DNA of 64,000 nucleotides from CAVQFO01 sp963711725 (GTDB lineage Bacteria > Pseudomonadota > Gammaproteobacteria > Nitrococcales > Aquisalimonadaceae), in contig CAVQFO010000020.1 of the NCBI GenBank assembly GCA_963711725.1, positions 62,001 to 126,000 on the forward strand. The letters run 5' to 3'. Positions 26,399 through 35,545 of the stretch are shown piece after piece. The notes beneath the pieces are model-generated. The model worked only from the letters and a program-made list of their open reading frames with translations. It had not been told where the DNA came from and ran no database searches. Numbering within the stretch: position 1 is the first letter of the stretch; every line of letters begins with the position of its first letter. Both the position numbers and the translations under genes were made by a program.

Positions 26399-27736
26399 TC
26401 AGATCAGGCCGTAGGCCCGGGCCACAAGCTGGATCGGGTGTTCCGAGCGCGTCGGCGCGTCGGCGCCGTCCTGGCGCTCCAGACCCTGAACGATATGGCT
26501 GCCCGCCAGTGGGCATTCCGAAGCCAGATGCTGTTTGCCGGCGCCGACGACCTGCCGCGCCGCCGGGCGTCCCACTTTCAGAGCCGTTTCGAAATGCTCC
26601 TTCTTGATGCCCCAGGCGCCGCCGTGTCCCGAGCATCGCTCGATGACCGAGAGGTCCATGTCCGGAATCAATCGCAGCATTTCTGCCGCCTTGGCACCCA
26701 TGTTCTGGGCGCGGGCGTGGCAGGCCAGATGCAGTGCGACTCCGCCGGGCAGAGGCTTCAGGCCCGGCGCCATGCCTTCCTTGGAGGCGATGCCGACGAT
26801 GTATTCGCTGACGTCGGCGGTGTGTTCGGCCAGGCGCTGAACCTGTGCGTCGTTCGGGAGGATCAGCGGCCATTCGAATTTGATCATCAATGCGCAGGAG
26901 GGGACCAGGGCGATGATGTCGTAGCCCTCGTCAATCCAGCGCTGCAGTCGCCCCGCCACCTTGCGCGCGCTCTCAGCGACCCCCGGGAGATCCCCTTGTT
27001 CCAGCCGCGGCATGCCGCAGCAGCCTTCGTAGATCACCTCGGTTTCCACGCCGTTGAGGGCCAGCACAGCGCGGGTGGCCATGCCGATGTCCGGGTTGTT
27101 GTAGTTGCCGAAGCAGGTGGCATAGAGCACCGCTTTCCGGCCGTGGGCGGGCGCTTGCGTGTTGACCTGGGCTGGTATGTCCCTGGCCCGGCGGACCAGT
27201 GTCTTGCGGTGAAACACCGGCAGGGCGGCGTCGCGGTGGACGTCCAAGGTCTTTTCCAGCAGCGGCCTTGTGACATTGTTGCCGGTACGGTTGGCCCAAT
27301 TGGCCAGCGGCGCCACGGCGCCGGCCAGGCGCCCGTTACGGTCCGTGCGCGTAAGCGCGTGATCGGCGAAACCATGCCGGCCCTGGTGTTCCTCCACCGC
27401 TCGATGGCGGAGCATCAGGTGGGGAAAGTCCACGTCGAACTCGTGGGGCGGCACATAGGGGCACTTCGTCATGAAGCACATGTCGCAAAGCGTGCAGGCG
27501 TCCGCCACGGCCTGGAAGCCGGAGGCGTCCACGCTGTCCAGTTCGCCGGTTTCGGACTCGTCGATCAAGTCGAACAGGCGCGGGAAACTGTCGCAAAGGT
27601 TGAAGCAGCGACGGCAGCCGTGGCAGATGTCGAACACCCGCCGTTCCTCGGCCTCCAGTTTTTCCGGATCGTAGAAATCCGGGCTTTCCCAGGGAATGGG
27701 GTGACGCGTGGGGGCGCCCAGTCCGCCTTCGCTCAT
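26399..27736 (-). CDS. Heterodisulfide reductase/GlpC-like Fe-S protein
   Basis: A 445-residue protein with two 4Fe-4S ferredoxin motifs, CHGCRRCFNLCDSFP near residue 39 and CTLCDMCFMTKCPYVPP near residue 81. Two HdrB/GlpC-type cysteine regions follow (TCFGNYNN...EGCCGMPRLEQG and HLACHARAQN...CSGHGGAWG). The second is a variant of the usual CCG motif. Such proteins pass electrons between quinones or thiols and soluble partners. No flavin subunit is adjacent. Tight spacing with DUF3501 and the nearby rubrerythrin indicate a shared operon. Confidence 0.87.
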   Translation of the reverse strand: MSEGGLGAPTRHPIPWESPDFYDPEKLEAEERRVFDICHGCRRCFNLCDSFPRLFDLIDESETGELDSVDASGFQAVADACTLCDMCFMTKCPYVPPHEFDVDFPHLMLRHRAVEEHQGRHGFADHALTRTDRNGRLAGAVAPLANWANRTGNNVTRPLLEKTLDVHRDAALPVFHRKTLVRRARDIPAQVNTQAPAHGRKAVLYATCFGNYNNPDIGMATRAVLALNGVETEVIYEGCCGMPRLEQGDLPGVAESARKVAGRLQRWIDEGYDIIALVPSCALMIKFEWPLILPNDAQVQRLAEHTADVSEYIVGIASKEGMAPGLKPLPGGVALHLACHARAQNMGAKAAEMLRLIPDMDLSVIERCSGHGGAWGIKKEHFETALKVGRPAARQVVGAGKQHLASECPLAGSHIVQGLERQDGADAPTRSEHPIQLVARAYGLI

Positions 27737-27812
27737 AAGCCGCTCCCGTGATCAACAGACGAGGCCGCAAGGGCCCGAGGGGCGGGGTCGGCGACCCGCG
27801 CCCCGGCTTGCG

Positions 27813-28235
27813 TCAGCCGTTCAGGCCGTCCAGGGCCTTCTTGAAACGGCCCGCGTGGGAGCGCTCGGCCTTGGCCAGTGTTTCGAACCAGTCGGCAATT
27901 TCGTCGAAGCCTTCATCGCGCGCGGTTCGGGCCATGCCCGGATACATGTCCGTGTATTCGTAGGTCTCTCCGGCGATGGCGGATTTGAGGTTGGCGTCGG
28001 TGGCGCCGAAGGGTTCGCCCGTCGCCGGGTCGCCCACCTCCTGCAGAAACTCCATATGCCCATGGGCGTGGCCGGTTTCGCCCTCGGCGGTGGAGCGGAA
28101 CACCGCGGACACGTCGTTGTAACCCTCCACGTCCGCCTTTTGGGCGAAATACAGGTAGCGCCGGTTGGCCATGGATTCGCCGGCAAAGGCCTCTTTGAGA
28201 TTCGCTTCCGTTTTGGATCCGCTCAAGCCAGGCAT
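27813..28235 (-). CDS. Rubrerythrin (ferritin-like, without rubredoxin domain)
   Basis: A 140-residue diiron protein that reduces hydrogen peroxide. It contains the ferritin-like four-helix bundle with ligands in EAFAGESMANRRYLYFA, AEGETGHAHGH, AIAGETYEYTDMYP and AKAERSHAGRF. The C-terminal rubredoxin domain of classical rubrerythrin is missing, so an outside electron donor is needed; the Fe-S protein 77 bases downstream is an obvious candidate (inference). The start at 28235 has GGAGG 8 bases upstream; GTG at 28244 is an alternative. Confidence 0.93.
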   Translation of the reverse strand: MPGLSGSKTEANLKEAFAGESMANRRYLYFAQKADVEGYNDVSAVFRSTAEGETGHAHGHMEFLQEVGDPATGEPFGATDANLKSAIAGETYEYTDMYPGMARTARDEGFDEIADWFETLAKAERSHAGRFKKALDGLNG

Positions 28236-28363
28236 GGTGGTCACCTCCGTGGTGGTTTGCAGCCGGTGTCGTCGGGGGCGGCACCCGCCGCGCCCCTCCT
28301 ATGTGTAATAGCACAGGGCGGCCGGCCGTCAACCAGATTAGAAAAATTCTAAAGTATGGGAGG

Positions 28364-28774
28364 TCAGGTTCTGCTGACGCGCACGATGACGTCCACGCGC
28401 TGCACGCGGGTGCCGGCGGGCGCCGGGGGGACGTCGTGGACGGAGAGGCGATCGGTGGGGATGTCTTCCAGGCGGCCTTCCTCTTCGAAGAAGAAGTGGT
28501 GGTGGTCGCTGGTGTTGGTGTCGAAGTAGGAGCGCCGGGGGTCGATGGCGATCTCGCGGAGCAGGCCCGAGGCGGTGAATTGATGGAGGCTGTTGTACAC
28601 GGTGGCCAGGGAGACCTTTACTCCGGCGGTGCGTGCCTCCTGGTGCAGTTGCTCTGCGGTGACATGGCGATGGCCGTGGGCAAAGATGAGCCGGGCCAGA
28701 GCAAGCCGCTGGCCCGTGGCGCGCAGGCCGGCCGCGTGCAGTCGTTCCCGGAGTTCGTTCGGTTGGGCCCGCAT
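28364..28774 (-). CDS. Irr-like Fur family transcriptional regulator
   Basis: A 136-residue Fur-superfamily repressor. The winged-helix domain has GLRATGQRLALARLIF and SLATVYNSLHQFTASGLLREI. The dimer domain carries YFDTNTSDHHHFFFEEEGRLEDI, whose HHH box and DTN segment resemble Irr, the heme-responsive iron regulator best known in alphaproteobacteria, more than Fur or PerR. The start at 28774 gives the normal N-terminus. It lies upstream of rubrerythrin and downstream of hemJ, so control of this iron/peroxide locus in response to heme is likely but not shown. Confidence 0.85.
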   Translation of the reverse strand: MRAQPNELRERLHAAGLRATGQRLALARLIFAHGHRHVTAEQLHQEARTAGVKVSLATVYNSLHQFTASGLLREIAIDPRRSYFDTNTSDHHHFFFEEEGRLEDIPTDRLSVHDVPPAPAGTRVQRVDVIVRVSRT

Positions 28775-28926
28775 ACTCGTTGCAATCCTCGCCGTGGCGG
28801 CGGTACGTACACCAAAGCTTAACTTTACCCGCGCCACTCTGCCAGCAGGACTCTTACGTCGGGAGGTCTTGACGCGTTTCGTGGGGCTTGCCGGAGTTTG
28901 CGGCGAGGGGCGGTTCGCGGCCGGGT

Positions 28927-29358
28927 CTAGAACGGTTTGATCACTACCAGGATCACGATGGCGACGAGAGCCAGGGCGGGGGCTTCGTTGAACCACCTGT
29001 ACCAGACGTGGGAGTGGTGATTTCGGTCATCCCTGAAGGCGCGCAGCAGCCGACCGCAATAAAGGTGGTAGCCAATCAGGGCGACGACCAGCAGCAGTTT
29101 GATGTGCAGCCAACCCTGCTTGAGCCAGCCCGGAAAGATCCAAAGCATGGCCAGCCCGCATGCCACCGCCAGCCAGGCGCTGGGCGTCATGATGCCGCGG
29201 TAGAGTTTGCGCTCCATGATCTTGAACCGCTCGCGGCTGGGCTCGTCCTCGGCCATGGCGTGGTAGACGAAAAGTCGGGGCAGATAGAACAGGGCCGCGA
29301 ACCACGTGATGACGAAAATGATATGGAACGCCTTGAACCAGAGATAGGCACCGGACAC
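28927..29358 (-). CDS. HemJ/CopD-like protoporphyrinogen oxidase family membrane protein
   Basis: A 143-residue protein with four transmembrane helices. It begins YLWFKAFHIIFVITWFAALFYLPRLFVYH, the HemJ signature with the conserved histidine, and continues with the KLYRGIMTPS block and LLVVALIGYHLYCG. HemJ oxidises protoporphyrinogen IX in heme synthesis in bacteria lacking HemG/HemY. The GTG at 29358 is chosen because GGAG lies 8 bases upstream and the start directly follows the stop of the thioredoxin gene. A heme gene next to an Irr-like regulator is suggestive. Confidence 0.85.
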   Translation of the reverse strand: MSGAYLWFKAFHIIFVITWFAALFYLPRLFVYHAMAEDEPSRERFKIMERKLYRGIMTPSAWLAVACGLAMLWIFPGWLKQGWLHIKLLLVVALIGYHLYCGRLLRAFRDDRNHHSHVWYRWFNEAPALALVAIVILVVIKPF

Positions 29359-29362
29359 CGCT

Positions 29363-29875
29363 TCAGCTCCGGGTGGTACCGGGCAACATGCCCTCAATCT
29401 GCTTGCGGGTGCGCTCCAGGTTGAGTTCCCCGATGGTGCGCTGAACGATATGGCCTTGTGGGTCTACGAGGAAGCTGGTGGGTGTGACCTGAATGTTTCC
29501 GAAGGCCTTGGCGTAGGTGCCGTCGGCGTCCAGGGCGATGGAGTAGGGCAGCCCTTTTTCCTTGCGCATGGCGCGGACCTGGTCCGGGGGGTCGTAGGAC
29601 ATGGCCACGGCCACCATGTTGAAGCCCTTCTCGTGGAGGTCCTGGTAGAGCGCCTTGAGTTGCGGGATTTCCGCGACGCAGGTTACGCAGGACGTTGCCC
29701 AGAAGGTCACCAGAGTCGGGTGGCCGCTGTCGCGCAAGGCGATCTGCTGGCCGTCCAACGTCTTCAAGGTGATGTCCGGCGCATCGCCGCCCTGCCAGGG
29801 CCCGAACCAGATGATGGCGACGGCGATCAGTACCGCAGCCAGGCCGCCGTTCACTATCAGGCTTTTGGGTTTCAT
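29363..29875 (-). CDS. TlpA/ResA-like membrane-anchored thioredoxin
   Basis: A 170-residue protein with an N-terminal anchor (LIVNGGLAAVLIAVAIIWFG) and a periplasmic thioredoxin fold. The redox motif is SCVTC in FWATSCVTCVAEIP, an uncommon CVTC variant. TPTSFLVDPQGHIVQR carries the cis-proline. It probably reduces periplasmic disulfides, perhaps for cytochrome c maturation. The ATG overlaps the stop of the upstream CLC gene by four bases and hemJ starts 5 bases after its stop, so the three genes are coupled. Confidence 0.88.
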   Translation of the reverse strand: MKPKSLIVNGGLAAVLIAVAIIWFGPWQGGDAPDITLKTLDGQQIALRDSGHPTLVTFWATSCVTCVAEIPQLKALYQDLHEKGFNMVAVAMSYDPPDQVRAMRKEKGLPYSIALDADGTYAKAFGNIQVTPTSFLVDPQGHIVQRTIGELNLERTRKQIEGMLPGTTRS

Positions 29876-31251
29876 GCTGTTTTGCCCTCAGCGCTTTCAG
29901 CCTTGCTGCCACCCTCACCAGTGGCCGGAGCCTCTTCGGCAGGTGGCGTGGTATCCCGCCAGAACGCCTTGGCGAGCACCGCGTAGACGGGTTCCGGGCA
30001 GATCAGCCGCGAGGTGCCGTGCGCAATCAAGGTCGTCGCCATCAGCGGTACGATCAAACCGTTGTTGTCCGTCATCTCCATGACAATGACGAAGGTGGTG
30101 ATCGGCGTTTGCACCACGCCCGCGAAATACGCGGCCATCCCCAACAGTATAACCGTGGCCCGGGGTGCGAAGGGCGCCAGGTGCGCCATGGCTCCACCCA
30201 GCTCGGCGCCAGCCGAGAGGCTGGGTGAGAACAGGCCGCCCGGAATGCCGCTGAGATAGGACACCAGAGTTGCCGCGATCTTCAGGAACGGCGAGAAGAT
30301 GGTGCCGTGGTAGTCGGCCAGGGCACCCTGGCCGTTGCCGAGCAGGGCGCGGGCCTCGCCATAACCGGTGCCGTAGGTGTGGCCGTGGGCCAGCAGACCC
30401 ACCACCACGATAAGCAGGCCGCAGCCCATGCCGAAGAGGATGGGCTTGGAGCGCCGGATAGGTCCCAGGCGCTGGGAGCCCTTGATGAGCAACTGGCTGA
30501 ACAAGCCGCCGAACAGGCCACCGATCACGCCGCAGATGGGTATCACCACCCAGCTGGTGTCCATGGGCAGCGCCGTGGAAACCTCGCCGAAATACGAATA
30601 GTTGCCGGCCATGATCAGGGTGGTCAAACCAGCGAAGATTACCGACGTGAGCACGATGCCGCTGGTGTACTCCTCATAGGTCCGGTTCAGTTCTTCGATG
30701 GCGAACACGATACCGGCCAGTGGTGTATTGAACGCCGCCGACAGCCCCGCCGCGCTGCCCCCGAGAATCAATCCCTTTTCCAGGTAGTGGGCCGGGAATC
30801 GGGCCAGTCGGGCCATGGAATACATGATGCAGGCGCCGACGTGAATGGTCGGGCCCTCGCGGCCGATGGAGGCACCGAACACCAGGCCCAACAGGCTGAC
30901 GACCACCTTGGCGATGGCAACGGGAATGGAAAGCAGCGTCTTGCGCAGGGGGTGGACGGCCTTGACCTGCAGCGAGGCAATGGCTTGGGGGATGCCGCTG
31001 CCGCTGGAGCCGGGGAAGTACCGCTCGGTAAACCAGACCAGCAGGCCCATGCCCAGCGGCGTGATGGCAAGCGGCAGCCAGGGTGAGCGATGCCAGACCA
31101 GCATGAACAGTTCGCTTGCCTTGTCCGCGGAGAAAGCGAACCCCACGCCGATGGCACCCACCATGAGAGCGGAGATCCAGAATACCAATCGGACCCGCCA
31201 GGCCAGCGGCGAAAAAAGTTGATGTCGCGACTTGCGAAAATTGCTGAGCAT
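29872..31251 (-). CDS. CLC chloride channel/transporter (first of three, no CBS domain)
   Basis: A CLC family membrane protein of about 459 residues. All three selectivity motifs are present: GSSGSGIPQ, GREGPTIHVG with the gating glutamate, and GIPGGLFSPSL. The gating glutamate suggests a Cl-/H+ exchanger. About ten or more hydrophobic segments are visible, and the C-terminus is a short tail without CBS domains. The ATG at 31251 gives MLSNFRKSRHQLFSPLAWR; an in-frame ATG at 31335 would add 28 residues. It is translationally coupled to the TlpA-like gene. Confidence 0.92.
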   Translation of the reverse strand: MLSNFRKSRHQLFSPLAWRVRLVFWISALMVGAIGVGFAFSADKASELFMLVWHRSPWLPLAITPLGMGLLVWFTERYFPGSSGSGIPQAIASLQVKAVHPLRKTLLSIPVAIAKVVVSLLGLVFGASIGREGPTIHVGACIMYSMARLARFPAHYLEKGLILGGSAAGLSAAFNTPLAGIVFAIEELNRTYEEYTSGIVLTSVIFAGLTTLIMAGNYSYFGEVSTALPMDTSWVVIPICGVIGGLFGGLFSQLLIKGSQRLGPIRRSKPILFGMGCGLLIVVVGLLAHGHTYGTGYGEARALLGNGQGALADYHGTIFSPFLKIAATLVSYLSGIPGGLFSPSLSAGAELGGAMAHLAPFAPRATVILLGMAAYFAGVVQTPITTFVIVMEMTDNNGLIVPLMATTLIAHGTSRLICPEPVYAVLAKAFWRDTTPPAEEAPATGEGGSKAESAEGKTA

Positions 31252-31720
31252 CGCATCCAGCTTGTTGATCGGTTGATGTCCAGCCCCGAGGGCCGCACCG
31301 CGTATTACCGGGTCCGTGCTGGCGCGCAACGCCATGGCAGATCGGTTTCACTGCGGTGTGGTCCTGTCCCCGAGGGTGGTCCGGCGCGCGGGATCGAATG
31401 CCCGCTCGCCACTGTCGGGATGTGGAAGCTCGGCCCGGAAGTCCGTTCGACTCCCGCGCCGTAACCCGTGCGTGTCCGTTTCGGTCTCGGCTTGAGCCGA
31501 ACAGGCCCGCCGCAAAAGGTCCGCAGACGTCTGCCGAATTTCTTCGGACCAGCTCAGATTCCGAGGCCTGAAGTCCTGTCGGCCGCCCATGTGGCAGGGC
31601 GGAAGGTGGACTGTGCAGAAGGGTAACCGGCGCCGGCACGAATCGCCGGGCCAGAGAGCAGCCACGGCTGCGTATTGTCGGGAATTTCCATCGGGAACGC
31701 AAGGTTACCCGTCCGACGGG
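31252..31720. other. Gap between two CLC genes
   Basis: About 470 bases between the first and second CLC genes. The open frames here (such as 105 codons on the minus strand at 31348-31665) show no family resemblance and look like shadow frames. It presumably holds the promoter of the downstream CLC-tlpA-hemJ group. No repeat of the dispersed family was seen. Confidence 0.5.
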
Positions 31721-33481
31721 CTATTCCATCAATTCGGCACTCTCGCGGGCGGTGCGCACGATCTCCCGGGACGTGATTACGCCCACCAGGTCTTCGATAT
31801 CGCGTGTGCGGCGGTGGCGTGTGACCAGTGCGAACTCCGTATCCTTGGCCTTCATGCCCCGCAGCAACACCGCCCAGGGTGTGCTGCTGGTGACCAGGAA
31901 GAAGTTCGTGTTGATCAGGGATTCGGGGTTCTCGTCCCGCAGCAGGTATTGAACTTCCTCGCGGGCGATGCCGTAGATTTCGCCGTCCTTGGAGAACACG
32001 GTGTAGCGCGAACCCTCACCGGGCTGATGGGTGGCCTGCCACTCGTGAATATCCTTGAGGTCCACCACCTGCAGGTCGTTGCTCATGATCGTGCGGGCGT
32101 TGCGCACCGACGAAATAGCCGCCTCAAGTCCTTGGGGGACACCCATGCCCCGCCGCAGGAGCTTCAATGTGTAGATGCTCTCGGACACCAGCTTGACGCG
32201 CAGCACGTAGGCCAGCGACACCGTCAGTATGATCGGCAGGATGGCGGCGTAGTCGCGGGTCTGCTCGAAGGTCATGGTGATGGCGGTGAGCACCGCCCCT
32301 GTGGCGCCGCCGACCATGCCGGCCATGGCGGCCACCGTGAACAAGGTGGGGTCCATGTGGTGACCGGGGAAAACCACAGCCATCAACTGGCCGAAACTGG
32401 CGCCCAGGGTTGCGCCCAGGAACAAGGCCGGCGAGAACACGCCGCCGGATGCGCCTGACCCCAGCGTGAAGCCCGTCGCCAGCAGTTTGCCGACGAAAAG
32501 CAGCAGCAGGAAGCCGGGGTTTGTAAGCGCCTCGCGCAGGATGTCCAGGATGGTGGCGTAGCCCACGCCGCCCACGTAGTACTCGCCGGTGTAGCGCATG
32601 AACAGGTAGAGCATGAGGCCCACCATGAACATGCCGGTGGCGTGGCGCAGGTAGCCGTTCTTGAAATACTGGCCAAAACGGTCCTCGAACCAGTAAATGG
32701 AGCGGATGAACAAGGTGGAGGCCAAGCCCACCAGTACTCCCAGGGGGATGCAGGCAAGCAGGGCGTAGAGATCCACGGCGTGGGTGTTGAAAACCGCCAG
32801 GCGCGGAACGTCGAACGAGGGGCTCAGTCCGTAGTAGAGGCGGCCGATGTAGCTGGCGGTGACGGTGGACACGGCCACCAGGGCCACGGTGCGGGCGCTG
32901 ATGGAAACCAGCATCAGCTCCATGGCGAAGGCCAGGCCGCCGATGGGGGCATTGAACGTTGCGGCGATGGCCGCCGCCGCGCCGGCGCCAACCAGAACCA
33001 CGCGCTGGCGTACGGGCATGCGGATGATCTGGCCCATGGTGGAGCCGAAGGCCGAGCCGATCTGGATGATGGGGCCTTCCCGGCCCACGGACCCGCCGGT
33101 GCCGATGGATACCGCCGAGGCCAGGGCCTTGGCCGCCACGATAATCGGGCGAATGCGCCCCTGTTTGTAGTAAATGGCGTTCATCACCTCGGGAACACCG
33201 TGACCTCGGGCCTCGGGGGCCAGGGTGTTGGTGATCCAGGTGACCAGCAAGGCGCCTCCCACGGGGACCAGGATGATGGCCCAGGCCCAGGGCGACGGCA
33301 GGATATGGGCGTCCGGGTCGAAGACCAGTGAGAATTCGCCGTAGAAGAAGAGGTTGTGGAAGAAGGCGATCATGACTCGGAACAGGATGGAGCCGAAACC
33401 GCCGAACACGCCGACGAGCAGCGCCAGACTGAACATCCACGCGGCTGGAAGCGGGCGTTCTTCTTCGTCGTTGCTCTGCAT
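31721..33481 (-). CDS. CLC chloride channel/transporter with C-terminal CBS pair (second of three)
   Basis: A 586-residue CLC protein. Motifs are GHGVPEV (in place of GSGIP), GREGPIIQIGSA with the gating glutamate, and GSGASGGVFSPALFLG. After the membrane domain, the last ~120 residues form two CBS modules (DLQVVDLKDIHEW..., then LVGVITSREIVRTA), which usually bind adenine nucleotides and regulate transport. I start at the ATG at 33481 (MQSNDEEERPLP), just before the first helix; the frame is open 44 codons further upstream. Confidence 0.91.
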   Translation of the reverse strand: MQSNDEEERPLPAAWMFSLALLVGVFGGFGSILFRVMIAFFHNLFFYGEFSLVFDPDAHILPSPWAWAIILVPVGGALLVTWITNTLAPEARGHGVPEVMNAIYYKQGRIRPIIVAAKALASAVSIGTGGSVGREGPIIQIGSAFGSTMGQIIRMPVRQRVVLVGAGAAAAIAATFNAPIGGLAFAMELMLVSISARTVALVAVSTVTASYIGRLYYGLSPSFDVPRLAVFNTHAVDLYALLACIPLGVLVGLASTLFIRSIYWFEDRFGQYFKNGYLRHATGMFMVGLMLYLFMRYTGEYYVGGVGYATILDILREALTNPGFLLLLFVGKLLATGFTLGSGASGGVFSPALFLGATLGASFGQLMAVVFPGHHMDPTLFTVAAMAGMVGGATGAVLTAITMTFEQTRDYAAILPIILTVSLAYVLRVKLVSESIYTLKLLRRGMGVPQGLEAAISSVRNARTIMSNDLQVVDLKDIHEWQATHQPGEGSRYTVFSKDGEIYGIAREEVQYLLRDENPESLINTNFFLVTSSTPWAVLLRGMKAKDTEFALVTRHRRTRDIEDLVGVITSREIVRTARESAELME

Positions 33482-33665
33482 CGGTGCCCTTATGCCATTG
33501 GAGGCCGAGGCGGCGACTGGTTCGGATCCGCTCTGCCCCGTGGCGGATCGCGATCGCCGGGTTGTCCTTGGCGAATGAGCCGGTCGCGATGCGCGCCTTG
33601 CGCTCTCGACCATGACCCATTCCCCATCTTCGGCGATTTTCCGGGGGCGAGCAAGGTGGCTCCGG

Positions 33666-35438
33666 TCAATCGCCTCCAGGTTCCAAGGTCATGGATTGCC
33701 GGGCGACGTCGGCTCGAGTCAGCAAGCCCCTCACATGGACCTCTCCCGGTTGCTCTTCCTGGATCACGCACAGGGCCTCGGCGTCGGAGTCGCGAAACCG
33801 GGTGACGGCCTGCCGAAGAGTTTCACGCACGTCGATGGGCTCCGCCTCGATGTGTTTGGCAGGAATGGCAGCCAGCTCGATCGGGTCTTCCCGGCTTTCC
33901 TCCAGATAATGCAGAACGTCAGCGACCGGGAGGGCGAGGGCACGCGAGACCCGCGCATCCGAGGGCAGCAGTATCCAGCGCGGGTGATCCCGGAGAGCCT
34001 GTTCGACACGTGCCCGGGAGGGGCGTTGGGGGAGGACGGCGATTCTGCGCTCCATGATTCGGGCGAGCCCGAGGCGCCCGAGCGCGCGGCTGACCGGGTT
34101 GTTTCTCGGCCGGATTCCGCGGCTGCGCAGCTTCTGAAGGAAATAGGACTCCTTGGAGAACAGAATGCTGTTGCACAGCGTAGCGCCAGCGATGGCAAGC
34201 ATGCCGGGAAGTATGATCTGAGGATCCGCGGTCAGCTCCAGCAGGGCAGTCAGGGCGGCCAAGGGAGCGCGCAGGGCCGCGCTCATCATCGCGCCCATCC
34301 CGATCATGGCATAGAAGCCGGGGCTGGCTGTGGTGGGAGGGGTGAGCTGGACCGCAACATGGCCGGCCGCGGCGCCGGCGGCGGCGCCAATGAAGACGAC
34401 GGGGCCGATCACGCCGCCCGGCAGGCCGCACCCCAACGCCGCCATGCCGGCCAGAAGCTTTGCAGCGACGATGACCAACAGGGCGCCGAAGGCGATCTGC
34501 CCCAGCAATACGGCGTTGACCGTGTCGTAGCCGACGCCCAGTGCGTGGGGCACCGCCACGCCGATAAGGCCGCAGGCCAGGCCGCCAAGGGTGGCTCGGA
34601 GGACGATGGGTTGGTTTGCCGTTAGGCCGCTGAATCTCAGTATTGCCCGGTTGAACAGTGCCGCCAGCCCGCCCATGACCACGCCGGTCACGAACACGCC
34701 CGGAAGATCGGGAAGTCCGCCCATGTTCAGAGGGGGAACCGCGAAAGCCGGCGTGTCGCCATAGACCATCTGCGTGACGACTGTGGCGCTTACGGCCGCC
34801 AGCATCAGGGGCAGGAACCCCGCCAGGCTGTAGTCCATGAGAATGACCTCAAGGCCGAATGCCGCGCCGGCCAGGGGGGTGTTGAAGGAGGCCCCGATGG
34901 CCGCCGCCGCGCCGCAGGCGGCCAATACCCGGAGGTTGGTGTTCGGCAGCTTGAATGCCTGTCCCAGCAGGCTGCCGGCGGTCGCGCCCAGGTGAACGCT
35001 GGGGCCCTCGCGCCCCACGCCGTGCCCGGCGACGATGCTCAGTACGCCGCCGAAGAATTGGGTCATGGCATTGGCGGCCGGCAATCGCCCCTGGCGGTAT
35101 TGCACCCGGTGTATGACGTGGGCGGGCCCGAGTTCCCGGGAGGATTGCGGGCGCCAGCGAAGGAACAGACCTACCAGTACGCCGCCGGCCAGCGGTAGCA
35201 GCAGCCGCCAGATCCAGGTCAGGTCCTCGTAGTTTTCGGTGCCGCCGCCAGGAAGCAGGGCCATTTGGGCGTGTTCGATGAGTGCCCGAAAGGCCAGGAT
35301 GGCACCGGCCGCGAGTAATCCGCAGGCCACGCTCAGGGGCGAGAGCACCAGCAGCGCATTCTTCGTGGATGCCAAAAGCTGCATGCGCTCCACGAATCGA
35401 TGGAGACGCTTGGGGATGCCGCGGCCACCCGTTGCCAT
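33666..35438 (-). CDS. CLC chloride channel/transporter with CBS domains (third of three)
   Basis: A 590-residue CLC protein. GREGPSVHLGA with the gating glutamate and GCGLPGGVIGPVVFIGAA are clear. The first motif is degenerate (SRELGPAHVI where GSGIP is expected), so anion selectivity may differ. A C-terminal CBS-like pair follows (VADVLHYLEES..., then GEVHVRGLLTRADVARQS). It is transcribed divergently from argC. It ends 185 bases before the next CLC start on the same strand, so the three CLC genes could be one transcription unit. Confidence 0.89.
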   Translation of the reverse strand: MATGGRGIPKRLHRFVERMQLLASTKNALLVLSPLSVACGLLAAGAILAFRALIEHAQMALLPGGGTENYEDLTWIWRLLLPLAGGVLVGLFLRWRPQSSRELGPAHVIHRVQYRQGRLPAANAMTQFFGGVLSIVAGHGVGREGPSVHLGATAGSLLGQAFKLPNTNLRVLAACGAAAAIGASFNTPLAGAAFGLEVILMDYSLAGFLPLMLAAVSATVVTQMVYGDTPAFAVPPLNMGGLPDLPGVFVTGVVMGGLAALFNRAILRFSGLTANQPIVLRATLGGLACGLIGVAVPHALGVGYDTVNAVLLGQIAFGALLVIVAAKLLAGMAALGCGLPGGVIGPVVFIGAAAGAAAGHVAVQLTPPTTASPGFYAMIGMGAMMSAALRAPLAALTALLELTADPQIILPGMLAIAGATLCNSILFSKESYFLQKLRSRGIRPRNNPVSRALGRLGLARIMERRIAVLPQRPSRARVEQALRDHPRWILLPSDARVSRALALPVADVLHYLEESREDPIELAAIPAKHIEAEPIDVRETLRQAVTRFRDSDAEALCVIQEEQPGEVHVRGLLTRADVARQSMTLEPGGD

Positions 35439-35545
35439 GGCGTTAACAGGGTTCCTTGTGGCGCAACGGCGGCTCTGCGTCGAATTCGCTATCCATGCAG
35501 AGTAAAATGGGCGCTTTATCGTTCAACACAAAGGGGCATCTGCGC

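Noticed and set aside
31348..31665. A 105-codon minus-strand frame between CLC genes
   Set aside because: No recognisable family, and composition of a shadow frame.
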